Below, one piece after another: positions 1 to 6,424 of a DNA stretch of 12,126 bases (position 1 is its first letter; each line of letters opens with the position of its first letter). The stretch covers positions 1 to 12,126 of the forward strand of contig JARFQK010000174.1 of NCBI GenBank assembly GCA_029287815.1, read 5' to 3'. Made by a program: the position numbers and the translations under genes. The notes below the pieces were generated by a model. That model was given only the letters and a program-made list of their open reading frames with translations, was not told the origin of the DNA and did no database searches. The stretch comes from Gammaproteobacteria bacterium (GTDB taxonomy: Bacteria > Pseudomonadota > Gammaproteobacteria > SZUA-229).

Positions 1-1
1 C

Positions 2-172
2 AATCCGAGAGGCCTGCGCGTGACTGCCAGTATCGGCATTGCCAGCCTGTGCGAACAGCATGATCAAGATTTCGACCGCTTGTACAAATCGGCCGACGAA
101 GCCGTCTATGACTCGAAGAAAAACGGCCGCAATCACGTCACATTGTTTAGCGACATACAAAAAGCGGGCTAA
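2..172 (+). CDS. GGDEF-domain diguanylate cyclase, C-terminal fragment
   Basis: Only the last 56 residues are in the window; the gene starts upstream. The visible part reads VTASIGIASL, then YKSADEAVYDSKKNGRNHV, then a TAA stop at 170-172. This is the end of a GGDEF domain: the 'TASIGIA' strand and the 'LYKSADEAVYDSKKNGRN' helix match the family's usual 'ADxALYxAKxxGRN' ending. Such enzymes make cyclic di-GMP from two GTP. The catalytic GGDEF loop and any sensor domain lie outside the window, so activity and the signal sensed cannot be judged. A short GCGGG/CCCGC hairpin (164-177) overlaps the stop codon but has no T-run, so it is a poor terminator. The next gene is convergent. Confidence 0.85.
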   Translation, partial: NPRGLRVTASIGIASLCEQHDQDFDRLYKSADEAVYDSKKNGRNHVTLFSDIQKAG

Positions 173-218
173 CCCGCATGTTCAAAAGTTTGCGTGGATA
201 AATTAACGGGGAAGAAGG

Positions 219-305
219 CGTCATTGCGAGGAGCGATAGCGACGCGGCAATCTCCTGGCACTCGCGCGAGATTCCCAAGATTGCTTCGCGGCGCTCGCAA
301 TGACG
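219..305. repeat. Imperfect inverted-repeat element (CGTCATTGCGAG family)
   Basis: The element begins CGTCATTGCGAG (219-230) and ends with its exact complement CTCGCAATGACG (294-305), giving perfect 12-base ends. The inner arms pair imperfectly, with GCAATCTC on the left and AAGATTGCTTCGCG on the right. It resembles the 'cgtcattgcgaggagcga...gcaatgacg' intergenic palindromes that recur in many proteobacterial genomes. I recall that resemblance from general knowledge and have not searched. It carries no coding capacity. It may act as an RNA hairpin at the 3' end of the GGDEF gene. Confidence 0.75.
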
Positions 306-359
306 ATGCGCTACACTGCGCGTGGCTCGAGGTGAGCGCTGTTCCTATACCCTAGCCGT

Positions 360-447
360 GTAGCCTGGATGCAGCGAAGCGAAATCCGGGGAGAAGTACC
401 GCAACGCAACCACACCCCCGGATCGCGTTTCACTCCATCCGGGCTAC
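360..447. repeat. Imperfect inverted-repeat element (GTAGCCTGGATG family)
   Basis: Left arm 360-390 starts GTAGCCTGGATGCAGCGAAG and ends ATCCGGG. Right arm 417-447 starts CCCGGATC and ends CATCCGGGCTAC. The two 31-base arms agree at 25 positions when one is complemented, with a 26-base loop between them. It resembles the widespread 'GTAGCCCGGATGCAGCGAAGCGGAATCCGGG' dispersed repeat of proteobacteria (recalled, not searched). It is unrelated in sequence to the element at 219-305. No gene is visible in the remainder of this gap (448-610). Confidence 0.75.
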
Positions 448-610
448 GCATTAATCCCGGATTTCATGTCGGTTGTCAGAGTAAGCGCATAAAATTACGT
501 TGTTAACAGCATTTCATCCATTCTTGTGAAGCTTATGTGAGACATCAGTGCAACGGCATACTCTTCCCAAATGAACACGGTCAAATCATTGACGTCGATC
601 AAGCGGCTGG

Positions 611-1339
611 CTATCGATTGGCGTAGATGGACATTTCAGAGGGCAACACTGTGGTAAACCCTAGCGACTGCCACATTTGCATACCGCCTCGGTAGTAATA
701 GAGTTTTTCTGCGGGGTAGCCCAGATTGAGCAAGGCGCGGATGGCGCGAGGCGACTGTCCGCACCAGGGGCCATTACACCACAACAGTAGCTGCTTGGCT
801 TCCGAGAAATCCCAGGTATCCGTCTTCTGAGTACCATTGAACAAACCGACCTTCTCCAGCGATCGCATCACTGAATTGACATCGTGCCGTTCACGGGCAC
901 CCAGTCGTTCGAGGACTTCCGCCAGCTCAGGGTCGTCAACGGGTTTTTCGAATACCGTGAACGGTATATTGATCGACCCGGGGATGGTCCCTTTCTGGTG
1001 CCAGCTGGGTGTGCGCGCATCAATGATCACACCATCACCCCGATACATGGCCGTTTCCATGAACTTGATGACCTCAAGTTCAGCAACGGTCGCAACGCCC
1101 TCGCCAACGTTCAGGGGATTGACGCAAAACGGTGGGCAGGGTCGCGAGGTTTTGGCAAATGAACCGTCGATCGTATGGTCTGTATCCTGGATACGCTGGA
1201 CCTTGACCAATTCTTCACCATGGTTGACCACGGTATAAGGCTTGTCGGCCGTGATATTCACCTCGAGACTGGAGGCCATGGCCTGCATAGTAACCACTGC
1301 GGCGCATAAGAGTACAGTGAACAAAATCGAATTTCTCAT
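611..1339 (-). CDS. Secreted rhodanese-domain protein
   Basis: This is a 242-residue protein with an N-terminal export signal (MRNSILFTVLLCAAVVTMQAMA, cleavage near ASS), so it is probably periplasmic. A C-terminal rhodanese fold spans about residues 85-235: 'VIIDARTPSWHQKGTIPGSINIP' is the CH2A-like half and 'LLLWCNGPWCGQSPRA' is the active-site loop, with C188 as the probable persulfide cysteine. Rhodanese-fold proteins move sulfane sulfur, but the acceptor cannot be read from sequence. The loop seems one residue longer than in GlpE and holds a second cysteine (C193). A separate CPPFC pair lies at 68-72, which suggests redox or metal chemistry. I chose ATG at 1339 over GTG at 1345 because GGGGAG then sits 5 bases upstream, whereas it would abut the GTG. 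It follows the 1355-1747 gene closely, so co-transcription is likely. Confidence 0.82.
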   Translation of the reverse strand: MRNSILFTVLLCAAVVTMQAMASSLEVNITADKPYTVVNHGEELVKVQRIQDTDHTIDGSFAKTSRPCPPFCVNPLNVGEGVATVAELEVIKFMETAMYRGDGVIIDARTPSWHQKGTIPGSINIPFTVFEKPVDDPELAEVLERLGARERHDVNSVMRSLEKVGLFNGTQKTDTWDFSEAKQLLLWCNGPWCGQSPRAIRALLNLGYPAEKLYYYRGGMQMWQSLGFTTVLPSEMSIYANR

Positions 1340-1354
1340 CTTCACTCCCCGAAG

Positions 1355-1747
1355 TTATTGTTTGAGCAACCCCATCACGTTTTGTCGTACGCTTTCCAGA
1401 TCCGGCGTTTCCGCTTTACTGTAGCGATGAAACACAGTCTGTTGATCCGTGGTATTCAGTCTGTGGTAAAACACGAACGTCCCGTAAAAATTCTCTTTCA
1501 AAAACGCTTCGAACTGTTCCTTGTCAAGGCTTTTAGGTATATTCTCTGCCTGCGCCGCATCGCGCCATTCAAAAACCTTTTGTTCCTGACGCGGTACGTT
1601 CCCAGATTTTTTTAACTGCCCGCTGTCATCAAGCCGAACCCCCGCTGCCTCGCCTTCGATCATCCGCAGATAGGCATCATCGCTAGCCTGCACTGACCAG
1701 ATCGATACCACGCCTGAAACAACGACTGCTGCAACCAAACGGCCCAT
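1355..1747 (-). CDS. Small secreted protein of unknown function
   Basis: This 130-residue protein is one I do not recognise. Residues 1-21 (MGRLVAAVVVSGVVSIWSVQA) form a short basic start and a hydrophobic segment ending in a signal-peptidase-like site, so export is likely. The mature part is charged and soluble, without cysteine. Its most structured-looking stretch is FEAFLKENFYGTFVFYHRL (about 82-100), followed by 'HRYSKAETPDLESVRQNVMGLLKQ'. It lies directly upstream of the secreted rhodanese on the same strand, with 15 bases between its stop and the chosen rhodanese ATG. The two probably form one operon and may act together in the periplasm; that is inferred from position only. A weak GCGAG precedes the ATG. 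Confidence 0.7.
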   Translation of the reverse strand: MGRLVAAVVVSGVVSIWSVQASDDAYLRMIEGEAAGVRLDDSGQLKKSGNVPRQEQKVFEWRDAAQAENIPKSLDKEQFEAFLKENFYGTFVFYHRLNTTDQQTVFHRYSKAETPDLESVRQNVMGLLKQ

Positions 1748-1852
1748 TTTAGTCTCGCTGAGATCTCTAAAATTGCATCAAACACCCGATCGCAGCAGCA
1801 CGACTGCGAACACCAACATTTGGATCTGGCCAGTTTGGTGCGATATAACAGT

Positions 1853-1880
1853 GCTATAGCAGAATATGGTTAGATAACAA
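1853..1880 (-). promoter_or_regulatory. Possible sigma-70 promoter for the secreted-protein/rhodanese pair
   Basis: On the minus strand, TTGTTA (complement of 1875-1880) and TATAGC (complement of 1853-1858) are 16 bases apart, just downstream of pgeF and about 105 bases before the ATG at 1747. The match to TTGACA/TATAAT is partial. The AT-rich character against a GC-richer surrounding supports it weakly. Confidence 0.3.
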
Positions 1881-1919
1881 GAAATTAGCCAAAAAATGCC
1901 CGCTTATCCGGTGATTTGG

Positions 1920-2669
1920 TCATTCCAGCCAGATCAAGCTTGCCATACGGCCGGTTCTGCGATCTCGACGATAGGAAAAAAATCGCTGTTGGTCGGTGAA
2001 GGTACACGCATCGCCACCGAATATCGACGTCACGCCAAGCTCGGCCAACTCGATCCTGGCCAGACCGTAGATATCGCACAACCAGTGCTCATCATCGGTT
2101 TGGCGGAACGCCGAGACGTAGTTGGCGTCGCGCGCGATAAACGCCTGGAAAACCTCGGGACCGACCTCGAAAGCCGATGGTCCGATCGCGGGCCCCAACC
2201 AAACCAATAATTCGGTCGGGCGTGAACCTAGACTTTTCACCGCAGTGCTGATGACGCCAGCGAGCAAACCGCGCCACCCGGCATGCGCTGCAGCCACCCC
2301 GTTGCCACCGCTATCGCAGATCAGCACTGGCAGGCAATCTGCGGTCATGACGGCGCAGACGGTGCCTGCGCTGGCTGTCCACGATCCATCTGCCGCTGCG
2401 AGGGCCGCCGCAGCCCCGGCTTCGATGACACGGGCACCGTGCACTTGGTGTAACCATATGGGCTCCGCTGGCACGCCAAAAACGCTGCGAAGCAATGCCC
2501 TGTTCTTATGGACTGCGACCGGGTCATCGCCCGTATGCGCCGCGAGATTGAAACTGGCAAAGGATCCTGTGCTGTAACCACCCTGCCTGAGCGTTGTGAG
2601 TGCATGCACATTGGCCGGTGCCGGCCAATCCGGCAGTAAGCAAGCCGGTGAGCGCTGAGTGTTATCCAT
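1920..2669 (-). CDS. pgeF: Peptidoglycan editing factor / polyphenol oxidase family protein PgeF (YfiH)
   Basis: This 249-residue protein has the usual length for the DUF152/YfiH family. Motifs in order are 'TTLRQGGYSTGSFASFNLAAHTGDDP' (25-50), 'WLHQVHGARV' with H77, 'MTADCLPVLICD' with C112, and 'AAAHAGWRGL' with H129. H77, C112 and H129 correspond to the zinc-binding triad of this family. Later 'GPAIGPSAFEVGPEV' and the C-terminal 'DACTFTDQQRFFSYRRDRRTGRMASLIWL' are also typical. Members have been described as multicopper-like polyphenol oxidases, as purine nucleoside phosphorylases, and in E. coli as preventing misincorporation of L-Ser into peptidoglycan. The start overlaps the rluD stop by 8 bases (ATGGATAA), so translational coupling is likely. 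A T-run (complement of 1891-1896) follows the stop, but the stem before it is only about 3 base pairs. Confidence 0.93.
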   Translation of the reverse strand: MDNTQRSPACLLPDWPAPANVHALTTLRQGGYSTGSFASFNLAAHTGDDPVAVHKNRALLRSVFGVPAEPIWLHQVHGARVIEAGAAAALAAADGSWTASAGTVCAVMTADCLPVLICDSGGNGVAAAHAGWRGLLAGVISTAVKSLGSRPTELLVWLGPAIGPSAFEVGPEVFQAFIARDANYVSAFRQTDDEHWLCDIYGLARIELAELGVTSIFGGDACTFTDQQRFFSYRRDRRTGRMASLIWLE

Positions 2670-3633
2670 GGCGTTTCGTATCGTCCTTCAAAGCAGCCAG
2701 CAACAGCTGCATGTCTTGCGGCAGTGCCGTCTGCCACGTCAGTTGCTCGCCGCTCTCTGGATGCAGCAGCGTCAGCCTGAAAGCATGCAATGCCTGGCGT
2801 TTGAAATCATGCAAGCGCTCGATCAATGCCTGCTCTGCTTGCCGCGGTAGCCGATGCCTGCCGCCATACGCCGGATCCCCAACGATCGGATGGCGAATGT
2901 GCTGCATGTGCACGCGAATCTGGTGCGTCCGCCCCGAATCCAGCTGTAACTGGACGTGGGTGTGCTCCCGAAACCGGTCGATGACCCGGTAGTACGTCCT
3001 TGCAGGTTTGCCATCATCACGCACACACATGCGAAGCCGGTCACGACTGTGCCTGCCGATTGGCGCATCGATCACACCCCCAGCCGTAATGACATCCTGA
3101 ACAACGGCCTGGTATTCCCGTCGTATGCTGCGCTGCTGCAGCTCTGCGACCAGGTGATTGTGCGCCCTGAGGTTGCGCGCCACGACCATCAGACCGGTCG
3201 TGCCTCTGTCCAGGCGATGAACAATGCCAGCACGGGGGACTTTGGCCAGGTTCGCGTCGTGATACAGCAGTGCGTTTACCAGAGTCCCATTGGCGTGCCC
3301 GATCGCAGGATGGACGACCAGGCCGGCCGGCTTGTTGAGCACTATAATCGCGTCATCCTCAAATACGATATCCAGCGGCATGGCCTGGGGCAAATCGCCG
3401 TCAGGCGGGCTTGGCTGATGAATATTCAGCTCCAGTAATTCATCACCCGCGAGTCGGGTCCGGGGTTTGACCTGTGCGCCGTCGAGCAGGATGGAGCCGT
3501 CCCGAATCCATTGTTGCAGTCGGCTACGCGAGTAGTCGGGAAACATGTTCGCGAGCACTGCATCGAGTCTCTGGCCCGCGTAGCGCTCGCTTACACGTTT
3601 CACAATCGATTTGTCGGTGATAGATTCAGTCAT
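2662..3633 (-). CDS. rluD: 23S rRNA pseudouridine synthase RluD
   Basis: This 323-residue protein is full length for RluD. An N-terminal S4 RNA-binding domain covers about residues 18-75 (RLDAVLANMFPDYSRSRLQQ). The RluA-type pseudouridine synthase domain follows, with 'LNKPAGLVVHPAIGHANGTLVNAL' (99-122) and the catalytic motif 'HRLDRGTTG', in which D142 is the nucleophile. 'SGRTHQIRVHMQHIRHPIVGDPAYGG' is the conserved late motif. RluD isomerises uridines 1911, 1915 and 1917 (E. coli numbering) in helix 69 of 23S rRNA. The gene is divergent from bamD with 78 bases between starts, and it is followed by overlapping pgeF, as in E. coli. The ATG at 3633 lacks a clear Shine-Dalgarno sequence, but the N-terminus matches family length. 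Assignment as RluD rather than RluC rests on length and context. Confidence 0.93.
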   Translation of the reverse strand: MTESITDKSIVKRVSERYAGQRLDAVLANMFPDYSRSRLQQWIRDGSILLDGAQVKPRTRLAGDELLELNIHQPSPPDGDLPQAMPLDIVFEDDAIIVLNKPAGLVVHPAIGHANGTLVNALLYHDANLAKVPRAGIVHRLDRGTTGLMVVARNLRAHNHLVAELQQRSIRREYQAVVQDVITAGGVIDAPIGRHSRDRLRMCVRDDGKPARTYYRVIDRFREHTHVQLQLDSGRTHQIRVHMQHIRHPIVGDPAYGGRHRLPRQAEQALIERLHDFKRQALHAFRLTLLHPESGEQLTWQTALPQDMQLLLAALKDDTKRHG

Positions 3634-3711
3634 CAGCGAAGAATCTTTGAACTCAGGTATAATTACCCATTTTAACGGAAGTCCGGTTCAGCCACGAATT
3701 CATTACCACTC

Positions 3712-4515
3712 ATGCGCTCGTTAGGTTACTGCTTTACATTGCTTTTCGCGTTACACCTGCTGCAGGGCTGCAGCATGTTCAAACAAGACCCCACCGAAGA
3801 CTGGGACGCAAAGGAATTTTATCAGGCTGCGAGCGAGGCGCTGTATTCGGGCGAATTTGAGACCGCGATCCAATACCTCGAAACGCTCGAGGCACGATTC
3901 CCATTCGACCCTTACGCCAAACAGGCGCAACTCGATATTGCGTATTCCTACTACAAATTTGATGAGCCTGATGCTGCGATCAGCGCGGCCGATCGGTTCC
4001 TGCGCCTACACCCGCGCGATCCAAGCGTCGACTATATCTACTACTTGAAAGGCCTGGTCAATTTCAAACGTGGCACCGGCATCCTGGATGGCTGGTTTCC
4101 TCGGGACCAGGCCGAGCACGAAACGGAAACCCTGCAGAATTCCTTCAATGACTTCGCCACACTGGTACGGCGTTACCCGAATAGCAAATATGCCGGTGAT
4201 GCCTACCAGCGCATGATCTACCTGCGTAACGAGCTCGCCCAGCATGAGATCAGCGTCGCGGAATATTACCTCAAGCGCAAAGCATGGATGGGCGCCGCCA
4301 ACCGCGCCAGAATCGTCGTCGAACGCTACGAAAAATCTGTTTGGCGCAAGCGAGCGCTGGAAATAATGATCACTGCCTATGAACAACTCGGTCTCGAGGA
4401 ACTGGCAGCGGACACCCGGCGTATACTCGAACTGAACAAGGACGTCGCCAGCAATGTGCACAGCTTCGATGGTGAACTGGAGATGCCACCGAAAAGCTGG
4501 TACCAGTTCTGGTAG
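3712..4515 (+). CDS. bamD: Outer membrane protein assembly factor BamD (lipoprotein)
   Basis: This 267-residue protein has a lipoprotein signal ending in LLQGC, so C20 should be acylated. The N-terminal part of the mature protein has the BamD signature 'DPTEDWDAKEFYQAASEALYSGEFETAIQYLETLEARFPFDPYAKQAQLDIAYSYYKF', which is the first tetratricopeptide pairs. Further TPR-like helices run through 'RYPNSKYAGDAYQRMIYLRNELAQHEISVAEYYLKRKAWMGAANRARIVVERY'. BamD is the essential periplasm-facing lipoprotein that binds BamA and helps insert beta-barrel proteins into the outer membrane. Length is slightly above the E. coli protein (245). It is divergent from rluD, and its stop codon lies 5 bases from the convergent nadE stop. 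No strong Shine-Dalgarno sequence is seen before ATG 3712, but the signal peptide fixes the start well. Confidence 0.95.
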   Translation: MRSLGYCFTLLFALHLLQGCSMFKQDPTEDWDAKEFYQAASEALYSGEFETAIQYLETLEARFPFDPYAKQAQLDIAYSYYKFDEPDAAISAADRFLRLHPRDPSVDYIYYLKGLVNFKRGTGILDGWFPRDQAEHETETLQNSFNDFATLVRRYPNSKYAGDAYQRMIYLRNELAQHEISVAEYYLKRKAWMGAANRARIVVERYEKSVWRKRALEIMITAYEQLGLEELAADTRRILELNKDVASNVHSFDGELEMPPKSWYQFW

Positions 4516-4520
4516 CGCGC

Positions 4521-6140
4521 TTATTTTCGGCGGTAGCCCGAGGTGATTGGGTAGCGGCGGTCGCGACCAAAGGCGCGTCGCGTCACCCGCACGCCAGGTG
4601 CTGACTGGCGGCGCTTGTATTCATTACGTTGCACCAGCGCGAGTACGTGTTCGACGGTATCGCGATCAAATCCGGCCTTGACGACACCATCGATAGGTAC
4701 GTCCTGTTCTACCGATAACTCGAGAATCCTGTCCAGGACCTCGTAGGGAGGTAGCGAGTCCTGGTCCACCTGATCTTCCCTCAGCTCAGCACTGGGCGGG
4801 CGGGTAATGACACGTTCGGGTATTACGGGATCGACGGAATTGCGATATTCGCACAAGCGGTAGACCAGAGTCTTGTAGACATCTTTGATCGGCGCAAAAC
4901 CACCGCACATATCGCCGTACAAGGTCGCATAGCCGACAGCCATCTCGCTTTTGTTGCCCGTGGTCAACAACATGCGGCCGGTCTTGTTGGAAATTGCCAT
5001 CAGAATAAGACCCCGGCAGCGTGCCTGGATATTTTCCTCGGTGGTATCGGGTTCAGTACCACTGAACACGCCGCTGAGCGATTCGAGAAAAGCCTCAAAG
5101 GCACTTTCAATTGAAATAACGTCATAGCGCACACCGAGTGCAAGCGCCTCAGCCTCAGCATCGTGTCGACTGATGGCCGATGTATAGCGCGAGGGCATCA
5201 TGACCGCGTGTACGTTTGCCGCTCCCAGCGCATCGACAGCGATCGCAAGCGTCAAGGCCGAATCGATTCCACCGGATAGGCCGACAACGACACCGGTGAA
5301 GCCGTTTTTTTTGACGAAATCCCTGACACCTACCACCAGCGCCTTATAAATCGCTTCCTCCTCCCCCAAGGCTGCTGTTTCGCCGTCTGTAACCGGAACC
5401 GGATTTTGGTCGACCAGATCGAACAATTCTATCGAAGGTTCGAAGGCGGCGGCTCGACGGACCACATTGCCATGTTTGTCGACAACCAGTGACTCACCAT
5501 CAAAAACCAATTCATCCTGGCCGCCCACCATGTTGACATAGAAGATCGGCACCTGGTTGTGTGTGCTTCGTTGCTGCAAAATCCGAACCCTGTCATGATA
5601 CTTGCCGCCATGAAAAGGCGAAGCATTGATCACGATGACCGCATCGGCGCCGGCAGCGCGCGCATCCGCAACCGGTCCGGATTCCCAGGCGTCTTCACAG
5701 ATGACCAGGCCGAAACGAATCTGCTTCAGACCGACCACGCAGGTATCATCGCCGTGCGAAAAATAACGCACCTCGTCGAATACCGAGTAGTTGGGCAAGT
5801 TTTGCTTGAAATATACCGCCAGGCACTCTCCATCTCGCAACCACATCGCCGCGTTGTAGAGCTTACCCTGATGTGTTACCGGCAAACCCAGTACGACGTC
5901 GATACCCGATACCGCTTGCTTGATGCTGTCTACCGCATTTTCCACCTGCGTGATGAACCCAGGACGAAACAGCAAGTCTTCCGGCGGGTAGCCCACCAGT
6001 GCCAGCTCCGGGAACACCGCCAGATCGGCGTGCCGCTCCGCCGCCAGTCGGGCAAGGCGTATGATCAGGCGCGCATTGGCATTGATGTCGCCGACATGGA
6101 AGTTATCCTGTACCATAGCAACCCTAACAGATTGACTCAT
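4521..6140 (-). CDS. nadE: Glutamine-dependent NAD+ synthetase
   Basis: This 539-residue two-domain enzyme makes NAD+ from deamido-NAD+, ATP and glutamine, the last step of NAD synthesis. The N-terminal nitrilase-type glutaminase domain (about 5-250) shows its triad: E45 in 'FPELALVGYPPEDLL', K112 in 'FKQNLPNYSVFDE' and C148 in 'LVICEDAWE'. The C-terminal NAD synthetase domain has the ATP-pyrophosphatase loop 'GLSGGIDSALTLAIA' (SGGIDSA at 289-295), 'MPSRYTS' and 'TTGNKSEMAVGYATLYGDMCGGFAPIKDVYKT'. Because it has its own glutaminase domain, it should not depend on free ammonia, unlike the short NadE of E. coli. AGAGAG lies about 7 bases before the ATG at 6140. Only 31 bases separate it from the divergent PP0621-family gene. 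Confidence 0.96.
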   Translation of the reverse strand: MSQSVRVAMVQDNFHVGDINANARLIIRLARLAAERHADLAVFPELALVGYPPEDLLFRPGFITQVENAVDSIKQAVSGIDVVLGLPVTHQGKLYNAAMWLRDGECLAVYFKQNLPNYSVFDEVRYFSHGDDTCVVGLKQIRFGLVICEDAWESGPVADARAAGADAVIVINASPFHGGKYHDRVRILQQRSTHNQVPIFYVNMVGGQDELVFDGESLVVDKHGNVVRRAAAFEPSIELFDLVDQNPVPVTDGETAALGEEEAIYKALVVGVRDFVKKNGFTGVVVGLSGGIDSALTLAIAVDALGAANVHAVMMPSRYTSAISRHDAEAEALALGVRYDVISIESAFEAFLESLSGVFSGTEPDTTEENIQARCRGLILMAISNKTGRMLLTTGNKSEMAVGYATLYGDMCGGFAPIKDVYKTLVYRLCEYRNSVDPVIPERVITRPPSAELREDQVDQDSLPPYEVLDRILELSVEQDVPIDGVVKAGFDRDTVEHVLALVQRNEYKRRQSAPGVRVTRRAFGRDRRYPITSGYRRK

Positions 6141-6171
6141 TGACTTACTCTCTGTTATTCAACGTAATAAC

Positions 6172-6414
6172 ATGTTTCGTATTCTCATCATCATCGCTGC
6201 GGCTCTCCTGCTGTTTCTCATTATAAAGAATCGCTTGAGCAGCAGAAGTCGCCGTCAGAAAAAGACAACCTCGCTAAAAACCGATGATATGGTGAAATGC
6301 CTGCAATGCGGAACCTACATTCCAAGAAAAGAAGCTATTATCTCAGGTACTGAAAACTTTTGTTGCCAACAACATCAACGGGACTGGGACGAGAGCCATA
6401 GCCACAGAAGTTGA
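6172..6414 (+). CDS. PP0621-family small membrane protein with cysteine cluster
   Basis: This 80-residue protein begins with one strongly hydrophobic segment (residues 3-18), then a basic linker (RLSSRSRRQKK), then a small domain with C43-x2-C46 and C64-C65-x2-H68. The 'CLQCGTYIPRKEAI...FCCQQH' layout is that of the PP0621 family and suggests a zinc-binding treble-clef-like knuckle facing the cytoplasm. Function is unknown. In many gammaproteobacteria this gene directly precedes pilS, as here, so a link to pilus control is plausible but inferred. No Shine-Dalgarno sequence is visible before ATG 6172, and any promoter must overlap the 5' end of divergent nadE. The TGA stop (6412-6414) lies at the point where the pilS reading frame begins to look conserved. 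Confidence 0.82.
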   Translation: MFRILIIIAAALLLFLIIKNRLSSRSRRQKKTTSLKTDDMVKCLQCGTYIPRKEAIISGTENFCCQQHQRDWDESHSHRS

Positions 6415-6424
6415 CAAGCCATTC

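Noticed and set aside
164..177. GCGGG-CTAA-CCCGC hairpin as terminator of the GGDEF gene
   Set aside because: Five base pairs, overlapping the stop codon, and no T-run after it.
1885..1905. Terminator after pgeF
   Set aside because: On the minus strand there is a run of six T, but only a 3-base-pair stem can form before it.
2122..3438. Long plus-strand open frames opposite pgeF and rluD
   Set aside because: They are antisense shadows of GC-rich coding sequence with arginine- and proline-rich translations and no family resemblance.
3658..3663. TATAAT as bamD -10 element
   Set aside because: The hexamer is perfect, but no -35 hexamer lies 16-18 bases upstream; the nearby TTGAAC is only 4 bases away. 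The position before bamD makes it plausible, but not supportable as a full promoter.
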